From: Burkholderiaceae bacterium
GTDB lineage: Bacteria > Pseudomonadota > Gammaproteobacteria > Burkholderiales > Burkholderiaceae_C
Length of the DNA: 19,152 nucleotides
Assembly (NCBI GenBank): GCA_031276435.1
Contig: JAISNB010000028.1
Span: forward strand, 1 to 19,152
Direction: 5' to 3'
A program made the position numbers and the translations under genes. Below are positions 7,612 through 14,368 of the stretch, in pieces (positions within the stretch are counted from its first letter, which is position 1; each line of letters begins with the position of its first letter). The notes beneath the pieces are model-generated. The model ran no database searches. It worked only from the letters and a program-made list of their open reading frames with translations, and had not been told where the DNA came from.

Positions 7612-8133
7612 TCAGTGTGGCTTGTTTGCTGGCGTTTGCGTTGTTTTGCCTGCCGCGCCTTGCGTGTGCGCCGCCCCGGCGTTCAGGGCGCGCGCTGGCG
7701 CGTGCACTTGCAGTGTTTCGCGCTGGCCGTCCCGGGTTTCGATCACCAGTGTCAGCGGCACCACATCGCCCGGCTGGATTTGTTGCTTCAGATCGATCAG
7801 CATGATGTGCAGGCCGCCGGGTTTGAGTTCCACGGTTTTTCCGGCTGGCAGCGCCAGGCCATCGGGCAGCGCGCGCATTTTCATCACGTCGCCATTCATG
7901 GTCATTTCGTGGATTTCCACAGCCGCCGCCACGGGCGAGGCGCCAGAGAGCAAGCGCGCGTCCTGGCTGGCCGCAAGCTGCATGAAAACGCCCGTGGCTT
8001 TTTGCTGCGCCACGGTGGCGCGCGCCCAGGCGTCTTTGACGACGACTTGCTGCGTCTGCGCCGCCACTGCGGCAGCGGCCAGCCAGAGTGCGGAAAACAA
8101 AACCCGTGCTGCATTGCGTTTTTTCATGTGCAT
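7612..8133 (-). CDS. Periplasmic PCu(A)C copper chaperone
   Basis: 173 residues. PCu(A)C proteins bind Cu(I) in the periplasm and pass it to the CuA or CuB centres of cytochrome oxidases, usually with SCO. The signal peptide ends around AAVAA (residue 25). The copper motif of Met and His residues is visible: His75, Met77, Met79, Met86, then His109 and Met111 in GGLHIMLIDL, closely matching the H(M)x10Mx21HxM family pattern. The C-terminal ~20 residues are Ala/Thr/Lys-rich with an extra HTQ and a final His. ATG 8133 (protein start MHMKKRN) follows GGA with 7-nt spacing; ATG 8127 is an alternative. It lies 17 nt after the SCO gene on the same strand, forming an evident copper-delivery pair. Confidence 0.9.
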   Translation of the reverse strand: MHMKKRNAARVLFSALWLAAAAVAAQTQQVVVKDAWARATVAQQKATGVFMQLAASQDARLLSGASPVAAAVEIHEMTMNGDVMKMRALPDGLALPAGKTVELKPGGLHIMLIDLKQQIQPGDVVPLTLVIETRDGQRETLQVHAPARALNAGAAHTQGAAGKTTQTPANKPH

Positions 8134-8150
8134 GCTTTCATCCAACAAAT

Positions 8151-8810
8151 TCAAACCGGCGGCTGCCCGAGCAGCAGCGCGATGTCGTGCGCGTAGTCCT
8201 GCGCCGTTTGTTCGTGGCGCAGGCTCAGGCGCAGTTTGCCCTGGGCATCGAACACGTAGGCCTGTGCCGAGTGGTCCATGGTGTAGCTGCTGCCCGTAGG
8301 CACTTTCTTGTAGTAAATCCTGAAATCAGCGGCGGTTTTCTTCAGTTCCGCCGCGTCGCCGCGCAAGGCCATGAAGTCCGGGTCAAACGCGGTGACGTAG
8401 CTGCGCAAAATCTCGGGGGTGTCGCGCTCCGGGTCGACCGTGACCAGCAGCACTTGCAGGCGCGCGCCCTGTTCGCCCAGCAGTTGCTTGACTTCAGCGG
8501 CGCGCACCAGCGCCGTCGGGCAGACGTCGGGACACTGCGTGAAGCCAAAGTACAGCAGCACTGCCTTGCCCCGGAAATCCGCCAACTGGCGGTAGTTGCC
8601 ATCGGTGTCCCTGAGGCGAAAGTCCTGCCCCCAGGCGGCCCCGGTGATGTCGATGCCGCGAAAGGCCTGTTTGCCGGGCGCGCCACCGCCGCGCGCCGTT
8701 TGCGGCGACCCCGCGCGTTCGCACGCCATCAGCGACGCGGCCGCCAGGGCCAGCAGCGCCAATCGCGCGAGGGCGCGGCGGCGTCCGGGCGACGCTGCCT
8801 GATTCATCAT
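8151..8810 (-). CDS. SCO1/SenC family copper-binding lipoprotein (cytochrome oxidase assembly)
   Basis: 219 residues. SCO proteins are membrane-anchored thioredoxin-fold proteins that reduce or metallate the CuA site of cytochrome c oxidase. The N-terminus is a lipoprotein signal with lipobox LMAC (Cys30 lipidated). The copper site is complete: Cys93 and Cys97 in QCPDVCP, and His180 in YTMDHSAQAYVFD. TVDPERDTPE is a further SCO-family block. ATG 8810 is chosen because GGAG (8818-8821) lies 7 nt upstream and the lipoprotein signal starts there; the open frame continues upstream without a better start. It is followed by the PCu(A)C gene 17 nt downstream. The lytic transglycosylase gene ends 67 nt upstream on the same strand, so a common transcript is possible. 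Confidence 0.94.
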   Translation of the reverse strand: MMNQAASPGRRRALARLALLALAAASLMACERAGSPQTARGGGAPGKQAFRGIDITGAAWGQDFRLRDTDGNYRQLADFRGKAVLLYFGFTQCPDVCPTALVRAAEVKQLLGEQGARLQVLLVTVDPERDTPEILRSYVTAFDPDFMALRGDAAELKKTAADFRIYYKKVPTGSSYTMDHSAQAYVFDAQGKLRLSLRHEQTAQDYAHDIALLLGQPPV

Positions 8811-8877
8811 GGCGATACTCCGGGAAACGGCAACAAGGGCATGGCGCTGATTATGACCAGACAAGCGGCAGCGATTT

Positions 8878-9729
8878 TCATTGGGAAATCAGGGCCTCGT
8901 AATAGCGCATGACGCGCTCCACGTACAGCCGGGTTTCCGGGTAGGGCGGAATCTGGCGGCCATAACGGGCCACCGCGCCTTCGCCCGCGTTGTAGGCGGC
9001 CACGGCCAATGGCGTGTCGCCGTCAAACATGCGCAGCAAATCGGCCAGATAGCGGCTGCCCACCCAGGCGTTGGTGGCGGGATCCAGAATGGCTTGCCGT
9101 CCTTCCAGCGTAAACGGCGCGGCAACGCCATAGCGTCCGGCCGTTGCGGGCATCAGTTGCATCAGCCCCAGGGCGCCTTTGGGCGAGACCGCGTGGACGT
9201 TGAATGCCGATTCCGCCGCCGCCACCGCGTAGAGCAGCGCCGGTTCCACGGCGTGCTGCGCGGCTGCCGCGTCCAGGTGCGCCTTGACGCTGGCAAAGCG
9301 CGCCGATTTCAACCCCGGGGGCAGCGATGCTGGCAGCGCCGCGCCCAGCCCCGGCAGCGCGGTTGTTATGCCGCTGGCGGCAGCAGCGGCGGCCAACCGT
9401 CCCCAGGGCCGCGCCCATGGCGCGACGGGCGTTGGCACAGCGTTCCACTGCGTGCTGCGCTGCGCCTGGGGCACGGGCGTCAAATCCAGCCAGACCACGC
9501 GCCGCCGCGCCACAAAATCCGGTACGGGCCGCGGCGGCGGGCCAGATGCCGCCTGGTTTGTTGCCGCCGCATTGCCCACGTGCAGCACGCCATCGGCGTC
9601 CACAAACTGCCAGATGGCATCGCCACCTGCCGCGCGCGCCGCGCCGTGCAGGGCGGCGCACGCCGCCAGCGCGGCCAGGACGCGCCACGCGACCTGTGTC
9701 CAAGTGCGGTTTTTCAGCAGCGGATTCAT
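8878..9729 (-). CDS. Lytic transglycosylase (SLT/LT family 1) with N-terminal DUF4124-like segment
   Basis: 283 residues. Lytic transglycosylases cleave the MurNAc-GlcNAc bond of peptidoglycan in the periplasm. The signal peptide ends near GAARA (residue 33). A short DUF4124-like stretch IWQFVDADGVLHVGN (about 39-53) follows, then a low-complexity linker, and the SLT domain from about residue 150. Catalytic Glu173 lies in AVAAAESAFN, with downstream SPKGALGLMQLMPATAGRYG and AVAAYNAGEGAV motifs all intact. I prefer ATG 9729 because it begins the signal peptide; an upstream in-frame codon at 9777 would overlap the preceding gene and has no advantage. It lies 26 nt after the acetyltransferase gene and so may be the last gene of the glycan operon transcript. 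Confidence 0.9.
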   Translation of the reverse strand: MNPLLKNRTWTQVAWRVLAALAACAALHGAARAAGGDAIWQFVDADGVLHVGNAAATNQAASGPPPRPVPDFVARRRVVWLDLTPVPQAQRSTQWNAVPTPVAPWARPWGRLAAAAAASGITTALPGLGAALPASLPPGLKSARFASVKAHLDAAAAQHAVEPALLYAVAAAESAFNVHAVSPKGALGLMQLMPATAGRYGVAAPFTLEGRQAILDPATNAWVGSRYLADLLRMFDGDTPLAVAAYNAGEGAVARYGRQIPPYPETRLYVERVMRYYEALISQ

Positions 9730-9755
9730 GGCGCCACGGTACCCAAAGCGCCGCC

Positions 9756-10376
9756 TCAGCGCCACAGCCACGACCACCAGCGCCGCGCCGCTGGCCGCTC
9801 AGGGCGCGCCAGGCCAGGCAAGCGCCGCGCGCGCGTGATGCGCGCTGGCAGGCCGGCGGCCACGCAACCGGCGGGCACATCCGCGCGCACCAGTGCGCCA
9901 GCGGCCACCACCGCACCTTTGCCAATGCGCACGCCTTCCAGAACAATGGCGCCAGCGGCAATCCAGGCACCATCTTCCACCACGATGGGCGCGCGCGTGA
10001 TGCGGTTGCGCGCAATCCGCACGTCGCCCTCGTCGATGGCGTGTCCCGCCGACAGCAGCTTGACGTGCGCGCCCAGCAACACGTCTTCGCCAATTTCCAG
10101 ACCACCCTCGCCCGAGAGGTAACAACCCGCGTTGACGATGGTGCGCGCGCCAATGCGAATGCCCACCAGCGGATCAGCCGTCACATCGCCCAGAACCAGC
10201 CGCGTTTGCGCGTACAGGCTCACCTCGTCGGCCAGCCGCAAAAGCGGCCCGTCCGCATGGCCAAAGCGCATCACGGAAACCGTTGGATCGACGCGGCAGC
10301 GCGCGCCAAGCACATCGATTCCGGCGTGCGAGGCCGTTACCTCGGGCACTCCAAGCATGGCAGTGTTCGTTTGCAT
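9756..10376 (-). CDS. Left-handed beta-helix (hexapeptide repeat) O-acetyltransferase
   Basis: 206 residues. Members of this family transfer acetyl from acetyl-CoA to sugars or to amino groups of surface polysaccharides. Imperfect hexapeptide repeats run from about residue 70 to 178 (VGIRIGARTIVNAG, LEIGEDVLLGAHV, IVVEDGAWIAAGAIV, VRIGKGAVVAAGALV) and end in the family signature VPAGCVAAGLPARI. The likely catalytic His111 sits in SAGHAIDEG. A basic, Trp-rich tail (RRWWSWLWR) ends the protein and could touch membrane. ATG 10376 shares one base with the methyltransferase stop (TGATG), so translation is coupled; the open frame upstream of it lies inside that gene and is not real. Last of the seven glycan genes. 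The acceptor sugar cannot be deduced. Confidence 0.88.
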   Translation of the reverse strand: MQTNTAMLGVPEVTASHAGIDVLGARCRVDPTVSVMRFGHADGPLLRLADEVSLYAQTRLVLGDVTADPLVGIRIGARTIVNAGCYLSGEGGLEIGEDVLLGAHVKLLSAGHAIDEGDVRIARNRITRAPIVVEDGAWIAAGAIVLEGVRIGKGAVVAAGALVRADVPAGCVAAGLPARITRARRLPGLARPERPAARRWWSWLWR

Positions 10377-11347
10377 CAGTCGCCGCCGCGCAACCAGCGC
10401 CAGAAACTTTTCTTTTGCGCGGCTTGCAGGGCCACCTGCGCCGTTTGCACAGTTTGCGTCAAGGCGCGCAACTGCTCGTCCTTGCGTGCTGCCTCGGCCT
10501 CGAAATTCGCAATGATTTGCCGCGCTTCCGCAAAGGCTTTCTGGTGGTCGAGCAGCGACGCGTGTTCTTCCTCGTAGCGCAGCGTCAAGGCCTGCAAGGC
10601 CTCGCGGGCTTGCCGCGCGTCTTGATGCACGCGCACGACGTCTGCCGCCGCCGAATCGGTCGCCGTCGTCGCCGTCACCAGCCACTCATACACGTCGAAC
10701 TCGCTCCACTGCCGCGCCGTGTCCAGGCGCTGCTCATCCGTCAGCGTCTGCCAGCAAGCCGCGAACTCGCTTTTTTCAACGGGCACGCGGTACGCCTGCC
10801 AGCTTTGCGGCACCCAGCCACATTCGAGCAAGACAGATTCCAGGGAGCGCCGCGTAAAAAAACGCACGTGGGTGCGATCGAGCAGCCCCGCGTCGGTGTA
10901 ATCGAACAAGCCCGCGCGCAAGGCCGCCACAACCCCCGCGTAGGCGATGTTGGGCACCGAGATGATCAGGCGCCCATGCGGCTTCAGGCAGGCGCGCAAA
11001 TCGCGCAGCACCTGCTCGGGTCGCCGCAAATGCTCCAGCACGTCGCAGGCCAGCACGGCGTCAAACTGGCGCTGCCCCAGCGCGGCGCGCCAGGCGTGGC
11101 CTTCATCCAGATCGGCATCGATCACCGCCACGCCATTGAGCGCGCGCAACAGGGCCAGCGCGCCGGGGTCGTTTTCCACCGCCGTAATCTGGTAGCCGCC
11201 GTCGAGCATCCACTTGGTCATCGCGCCCGGCCCCGGCCCCAGCTCCAGCACCGCCGCGCCGCTGGCTGGCAATTGCCGCAGGCAGCGCGCCGCCAGGCTC
11301 TCGCCTTGCGGATCAAACGCATAGTCGTAACGCTGGATGTCAGCCAT
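10376..11347 (-). CDS. SAM-dependent methyltransferase with C-terminal coiled coil (candidate glycan-chain modifier)
   Basis: 323 residues in two parts. Residues ~30-220 form a class I methyltransferase: SAM motif VLELGPGPGAM (33-43), acidic END at 58-60, FDAVLACDVLEHL (95-107), and the block FDYTDAGLLDRTHVRFFT (148-165) seen in surface-glycan methyltransferases. Residues ~240-312 are a long heptad-like coiled coil rich in Glu/Ala/Gln/Leu, ending in a basic aromatic tail FWRWLRGGD. This layout recalls WbdD of E. coli O8/O9a, whose methyltransferase caps the O antigen and whose coiled coil sets chain length; no kinase domain is visible here. ATG 11347 has AGGAG (11357-11361) 9 nt upstream and overlaps the acyltransferase stop by 8 nt; ATG 11368 is less likely. 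The substrate is inferred only from context. Confidence 0.9.
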   Translation of the reverse strand: MADIQRYDYAFDPQGESLAARCLRQLPASGAAVLELGPGPGAMTKWMLDGGYQITAVENDPGALALLRALNGVAVIDADLDEGHAWRAALGQRQFDAVLACDVLEHLRRPEQVLRDLRACLKPHGRLIISVPNIAYAGVVAALRAGLFDYTDAGLLDRTHVRFFTRRSLESVLLECGWVPQSWQAYRVPVEKSEFAACWQTLTDEQRLDTARQWSEFDVYEWLVTATTATDSAAADVVRVHQDARQAREALQALTLRYEEEHASLLDHQKAFAEARQIIANFEAEAARKDEQLRALTQTVQTAQVALQAAQKKSFWRWLRGGD

Positions 11348-12266
11348 GCTGGTCGTCTCCTGTTTCATCGCGCCGCGCGCCGTCACAATCACTGCTGGCG
11401 GGCGGCGTCCACATCTGGTTGAACACGCCCCAATGCCACCAAGCCCAAGGATACTGTCTCACATCGCGCTCCAGTCGCGCAACCACCTGGTCGAGCGCCA
11501 CTTCCGGCTCCGCGGGCAATGGCTCGATCAGCAGCGACAGGCGGTCGGCAGCGCGCGAATACGTGGTCGCCTGCACCATGGCCGCGCCCGTTGCGCGGGC
11601 CAGCCGCTCGATGCCGGTGGGCAATCTGATGCGCCCGCCCAGAAAAGCATGCTCGCGCATGCGCCTGAACGACGGACTCCACGCGTCGGCCACAATCACC
11701 CACGTCTGCCCGGCCTGAAGGTCCTTGTGCACTGGCCGCAGGCTTTCAGCCGTTGTGCGCGCCGCGCCCTTCAAAATGCGCGCCAGCGATTGCGTCTTGC
11801 GGCTCAGGAAAGCCCTTTGCGCTGGCTCCAGGGCGGCGTTGTCATCGATGGGCATGGTCAAATGATTGAGCGTCATTCCACGAGCAGCCATGCCAACCAG
11901 CGATGCCATCAGCCGGTCGAAATGCGTCAGCACGACAATCACGCCGCGCCCCTGCGCTTTCAGTTGCGCCATGTGCTCCCAACCGGCCATTTCCATGCGC
12001 ACCCCGCCCGGCTGCCCCAGGCGATGCAGCGCCGCCGCGTCCATCATCTCGCGGGCCAGCAAGGCCAGATGCCGCTCGGCCCATTGCGCGTAAACCCGCG
12101 CTGGCTCGCCCGGGAAAACCCGGGCAAAATTTTCGATCAGGTAATTGCGCGTGGCCAACTGCTCGGCGCGCGGCGCGTGCCCCAGCCACGCCGCCAGATG
12201 CCAGGGCAGGGCGCCTGGCATGCGGGCCAGCAGCGGGAAACCGTGGGAAAACCGCCAGTGCTTCAT
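11340..12266 (-). CDS. HtrB/LpxL-like lysophospholipid acyltransferase family protein with atypical active site
   Basis: 308 residues. The family transfers acyl chains to lipid A or related glycolipids at the inner membrane. Recognisable parts are the N-terminal FSHGFPLLARMPGALPWHLA segment (about 5-24), the active-site strand VIVVLTHFDRLMASLVGMAA, the DAWSPSFRRM...FLGG block in place of the usual phosphate-binding loop, and the C-terminal YPWAWWHWGVFNQMW. The canonical HxxxxD/E dyad is not intact: the residue five after His is Met, with an Asp only two after it, so the chemistry or acceptor may differ, or it may be inactive. ATG 12266 overlaps the wzt stop by 4 nt (ATGA); the long upstream extension of the frame lies inside wzt. 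It sits between wzt and the methyltransferase, so its product probably acts on the exported glycan or its lipid carrier. Confidence 0.86.
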   Translation of the reverse strand: MKHWRFSHGFPLLARMPGALPWHLAAWLGHAPRAEQLATRNYLIENFARVFPGEPARVYAQWAERHLALLAREMMDAAALHRLGQPGGVRMEMAGWEHMAQLKAQGRGVIVVLTHFDRLMASLVGMAARGMTLNHLTMPIDDNAALEPAQRAFLSRKTQSLARILKGAARTTAESLRPVHKDLQAGQTWVIVADAWSPSFRRMREHAFLGGRIRLPTGIERLARATGAAMVQATTYSRAADRLSLLIEPLPAEPEVALDQVVARLERDVRQYPWAWWHWGVFNQMWTPPASSDCDGARRDETGDDQHG

Positions 12267-13507
12267 GCGCAAGCCAGCCACTGATGGTCCAGCCAGACCA
12301 GTCCGAATTCTTTTTTCCCTGAATTCAAAACCTTGAACGGCTGAATCAGCTCTGCCATGTCCAGCACCTGGATGCCCGAATCGTCCAGGATGTAAACACT
12401 CCACAAATACTCTCCGGACAGCAGCGGCAGGGCGGGAAAGCGGATGCGCACGCTGTGCGCGCCCGCGCCGCGCAACGGCGTCGCCTGCGGGCGAAACTGC
12501 GTGCTCGTGCCGAAAACATTGTCCTTGTCCGCCCGGACGATGGAAACGCCCACGTGAAACGCCATGTCGCCATAGGCTTCCAGGTCAAGCTCCAGCGTCA
12601 AGTCCTCAAATGAATCCACACAGGCCGGGTTGATGCCCTCTTGCGTCTGCGTGCGCAGCGACAGCAGCTTGACCATGGACACCTGGCCACTGCTGCCGCC
12701 GCCAGCCGCCGCTGTTGCCACCACCGCCATGCCGGGTTGCGCTGGCTGCTGCGCCTCTTGCGCCTGCGCTTTCAAACGGGCGTAGCGGCGGCGCTCGAAC
12801 GCCTCGTACGCGGTGACCACCGCTTCCGTATTGCCAATGGCTTCCACGCGGCCATCGCGAATCCACGCGGCCCGCTGGCACAAACTGCGAATCTGGTAGA
12901 GGTTGTGCGAGCAAAACAAAATGGTCGCGCCCGCTTCGCGCAGCGCCAGAATGCGATCCAGGCTTTTTTTCTGGAAATGCATGTCCCCCACGGACAGGGC
13001 CTCGTCAACAATCAAAACTTCCGGCTCAATGGCCGTCGCCCCCGCAAAAGCCAAGCGCATGAACATACCCGACGAATACGTCTTGACGGGCCGCGCCAGT
13101 GCCTCGGGCGGCAACTCTGAAAAGGCAATGGCTTTTTCTATGAAGCGCGCCATTTGCTGGCCGCCCAGGCCATGCAGCGCCGCCATGAAACGCATGTTGT
13201 CGTAACCGGATTCCTCGGGGTGGAAACCTGCTCCCAATTCCAGCAAGGCGGCCACATGGCCCGAACGCTCAACCGCGCCCCGGGTGGGCCGGATGGTGCC
13301 TGCCGCAATTTTCAGCAAGGTGCTTTTGCCCGCGCCGTTCTCGCCAACCAGCCCGAAAGTCTCGCCCGGCTGAACCGCGAAATCCACGCCCGCCAAAGCC
13401 TCGAAAACGCGGTGCTTGCGCCTGCCGGTCAGCCACTCCCACAGGCGGTCTTGCGGACGCGCGTACACCGCATAGTGCTTCTCGACATTCTTGAACCGGA
13501 TGGACAT
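12263..13507 (-). CDS. wzt: Polysaccharide ABC transporter ATP-binding protein Wzt with C-terminal glycan-binding-type domain
   Basis: 414 residues. Wzt is the ATPase partner of Wzm and drives export of undecaprenyl-linked polysaccharide across the inner membrane. Walker A GENGAGKST at 55-63, signature YSSGMFMRLAF (144-154), Walker B VLIVDEAL (164-171) and the switch His201 in FCSHN are intact. After residue ~240 comes an Ala/Gln/Gly-rich linker (about 243-275), then a ~135-residue C-terminal domain with the beta-strand pattern of Wzt_C, the domain that in E. coli O8/O9a binds the capped end of the glycan. Length matches two-domain Wzt (about 400-430) rather than the short ATPase-only form (about 250). 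ATG 13507 lies 24 nt after wzm. Confidence 0.95.
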   Translation of the reverse strand: MSIRFKNVEKHYAVYARPQDRLWEWLTGRRKHRVFEALAGVDFAVQPGETFGLVGENGAGKSTLLKIAAGTIRPTRGAVERSGHVAALLELGAGFHPEESGYDNMRFMAALHGLGGQQMARFIEKAIAFSELPPEALARPVKTYSSGMFMRLAFAGATAIEPEVLIVDEALSVGDMHFQKKSLDRILALREAGATILFCSHNLYQIRSLCQRAAWIRDGRVEAIGNTEAVVTAYEAFERRRYARLKAQAQEAQQPAQPGMAVVATAAAGGGSSGQVSMVKLLSLRTQTQEGINPACVDSFEDLTLELDLEAYGDMAFHVGVSIVRADKDNVFGTSTQFRPQATPLRGAGAHSVRIRFPALPLLSGEYLWSVYILDDSGIQVLDMAELIQPFKVLNSGKKEFGLVWLDHQWLACA

Positions 13508-13531
13508 GGCAGCCGCGCCTCGCCTTTTTTC

Positions 13532-14365
13532 CTACAGCGCCTCGCCAAGGGCCGACTTCATGGAGCGGAAAAACCACCACCCGCCGCCGCCAATCAGCAG
13601 CACCCACGCCAGCAAGGCCCAAAGCGTGCCGTTCGGCATGGGCAAATGCAGCACGCTGGCCTGGAGCGCCAGAATCAGGCAGGCCACCGGGTTGAGCAAG
13701 AACCAGGCGTGAAACCGCTCGGGCACCTGCGCCATGGGATAGACGATGGGCGTCAGGTAAAACCAGAGCTGAAGCACAAACACCACGCCCGCGCCCACGT
13801 CGCGCCAGAGAAAATTGGCCATGCTCAGCAAAAAGGTCATCCCCATGGTCAGCACCACTTGCGCGACCAGCAGCAGCGGCAGATACGCCCAGGACGGGTA
13901 AACACCCACGCCTTTGACGCGGCAAATCAGCAAGAACAGCGCGTAGCCCACCACAAACGTTGGCAAGGTACTGCCCACGGCCACGCTGGGCAGGATTTCC
14001 GCCGGAATCGGCTGCTTGCGCAAAAAATCCTCATGCGCCACCAGACAGCCAACGCCCCGCCCCACCGCGTCGACAAACGGCAGCCAAACCACCAGACCGG
14101 CCAGCAGATAGAGCAAATAACCGCCACTGGTTTCAAGACCGGGAATGCGAATGGCCAGGATATGACCAAACAGCACGTAGAAAATGCCCAGCATGGCCAC
14201 CGGCTGGATCACCGCCCAAAGCGCGCCCAGGGCCGATCCGGCATAGCGCGTTTTCCACTCGCGCGCCAGCCAGTAGCGCCACAGCACAACGCTCTGGCGC
14301 CAGCCAGCGCGCGCGCGCGCTGCTGGCTGCTGCATCAATGCTGTGGCGTGCTGCTGCTGTGGCAT
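13532..14365 (-). CDS. wzm: Polysaccharide ABC transporter permease Wzm (ABC-2 type)
   Basis: 277-residue inner-membrane permease that pairs with Wzt to export O antigen or another long polysaccharide. The N-terminal amphipathic segment WRYWLAREWKTRYAGSALG leads into LWAVIQPVAMLGIFYVLFG, the family hallmark; about six hydrophobic segments follow, with LWFYLTPIVYPM in the second half, as in Wzm/RfbA permeases. It begins 3 nt after the upstream glycosyltransferase stop, so translation is likely coupled. ATG 14365 has no strong ribosome-binding site; an in-frame Met at residue 11 is possible. Codons 16-20 fall in a (GC)7 dinucleotide run (14307-14320). Confidence 0.93.
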   Translation of the reverse strand: MPQQQHATALMQQPAARARAGWRQSVVLWRYWLAREWKTRYAGSALGALWAVIQPVAMLGIFYVLFGHILAIRIPGLETSGGYLLYLLAGLVVWLPFVDAVGRGVGCLVAHEDFLRKQPIPAEILPSVAVGSTLPTFVVGYALFLLICRVKGVGVYPSWAYLPLLLVAQVVLTMGMTFLLSMANFLWRDVGAGVVFVLQLWFYLTPIVYPMAQVPERFHAWFLLNPVACLILALQASVLHLPMPNGTLWALLAWVLLIGGGGWWFFRSMKSALGEAL

Positions 14366-14368
14366 GGG

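Noticed and set aside
10377..10685. N-terminal extension of the acetyltransferase frame into the methyltransferase gene
   Set aside because: The residues are Arg/Gly-rich shadow sequence of the coiled-coil region; TGATG coupling at 10376 explains the real start.
12267..12404. N-terminal extension of the acyltransferase frame
   Set aside because: It lies within wzt in another frame, lacks family similarity, and ATG 12266 forms a typical 4-nt ATGA overlap.
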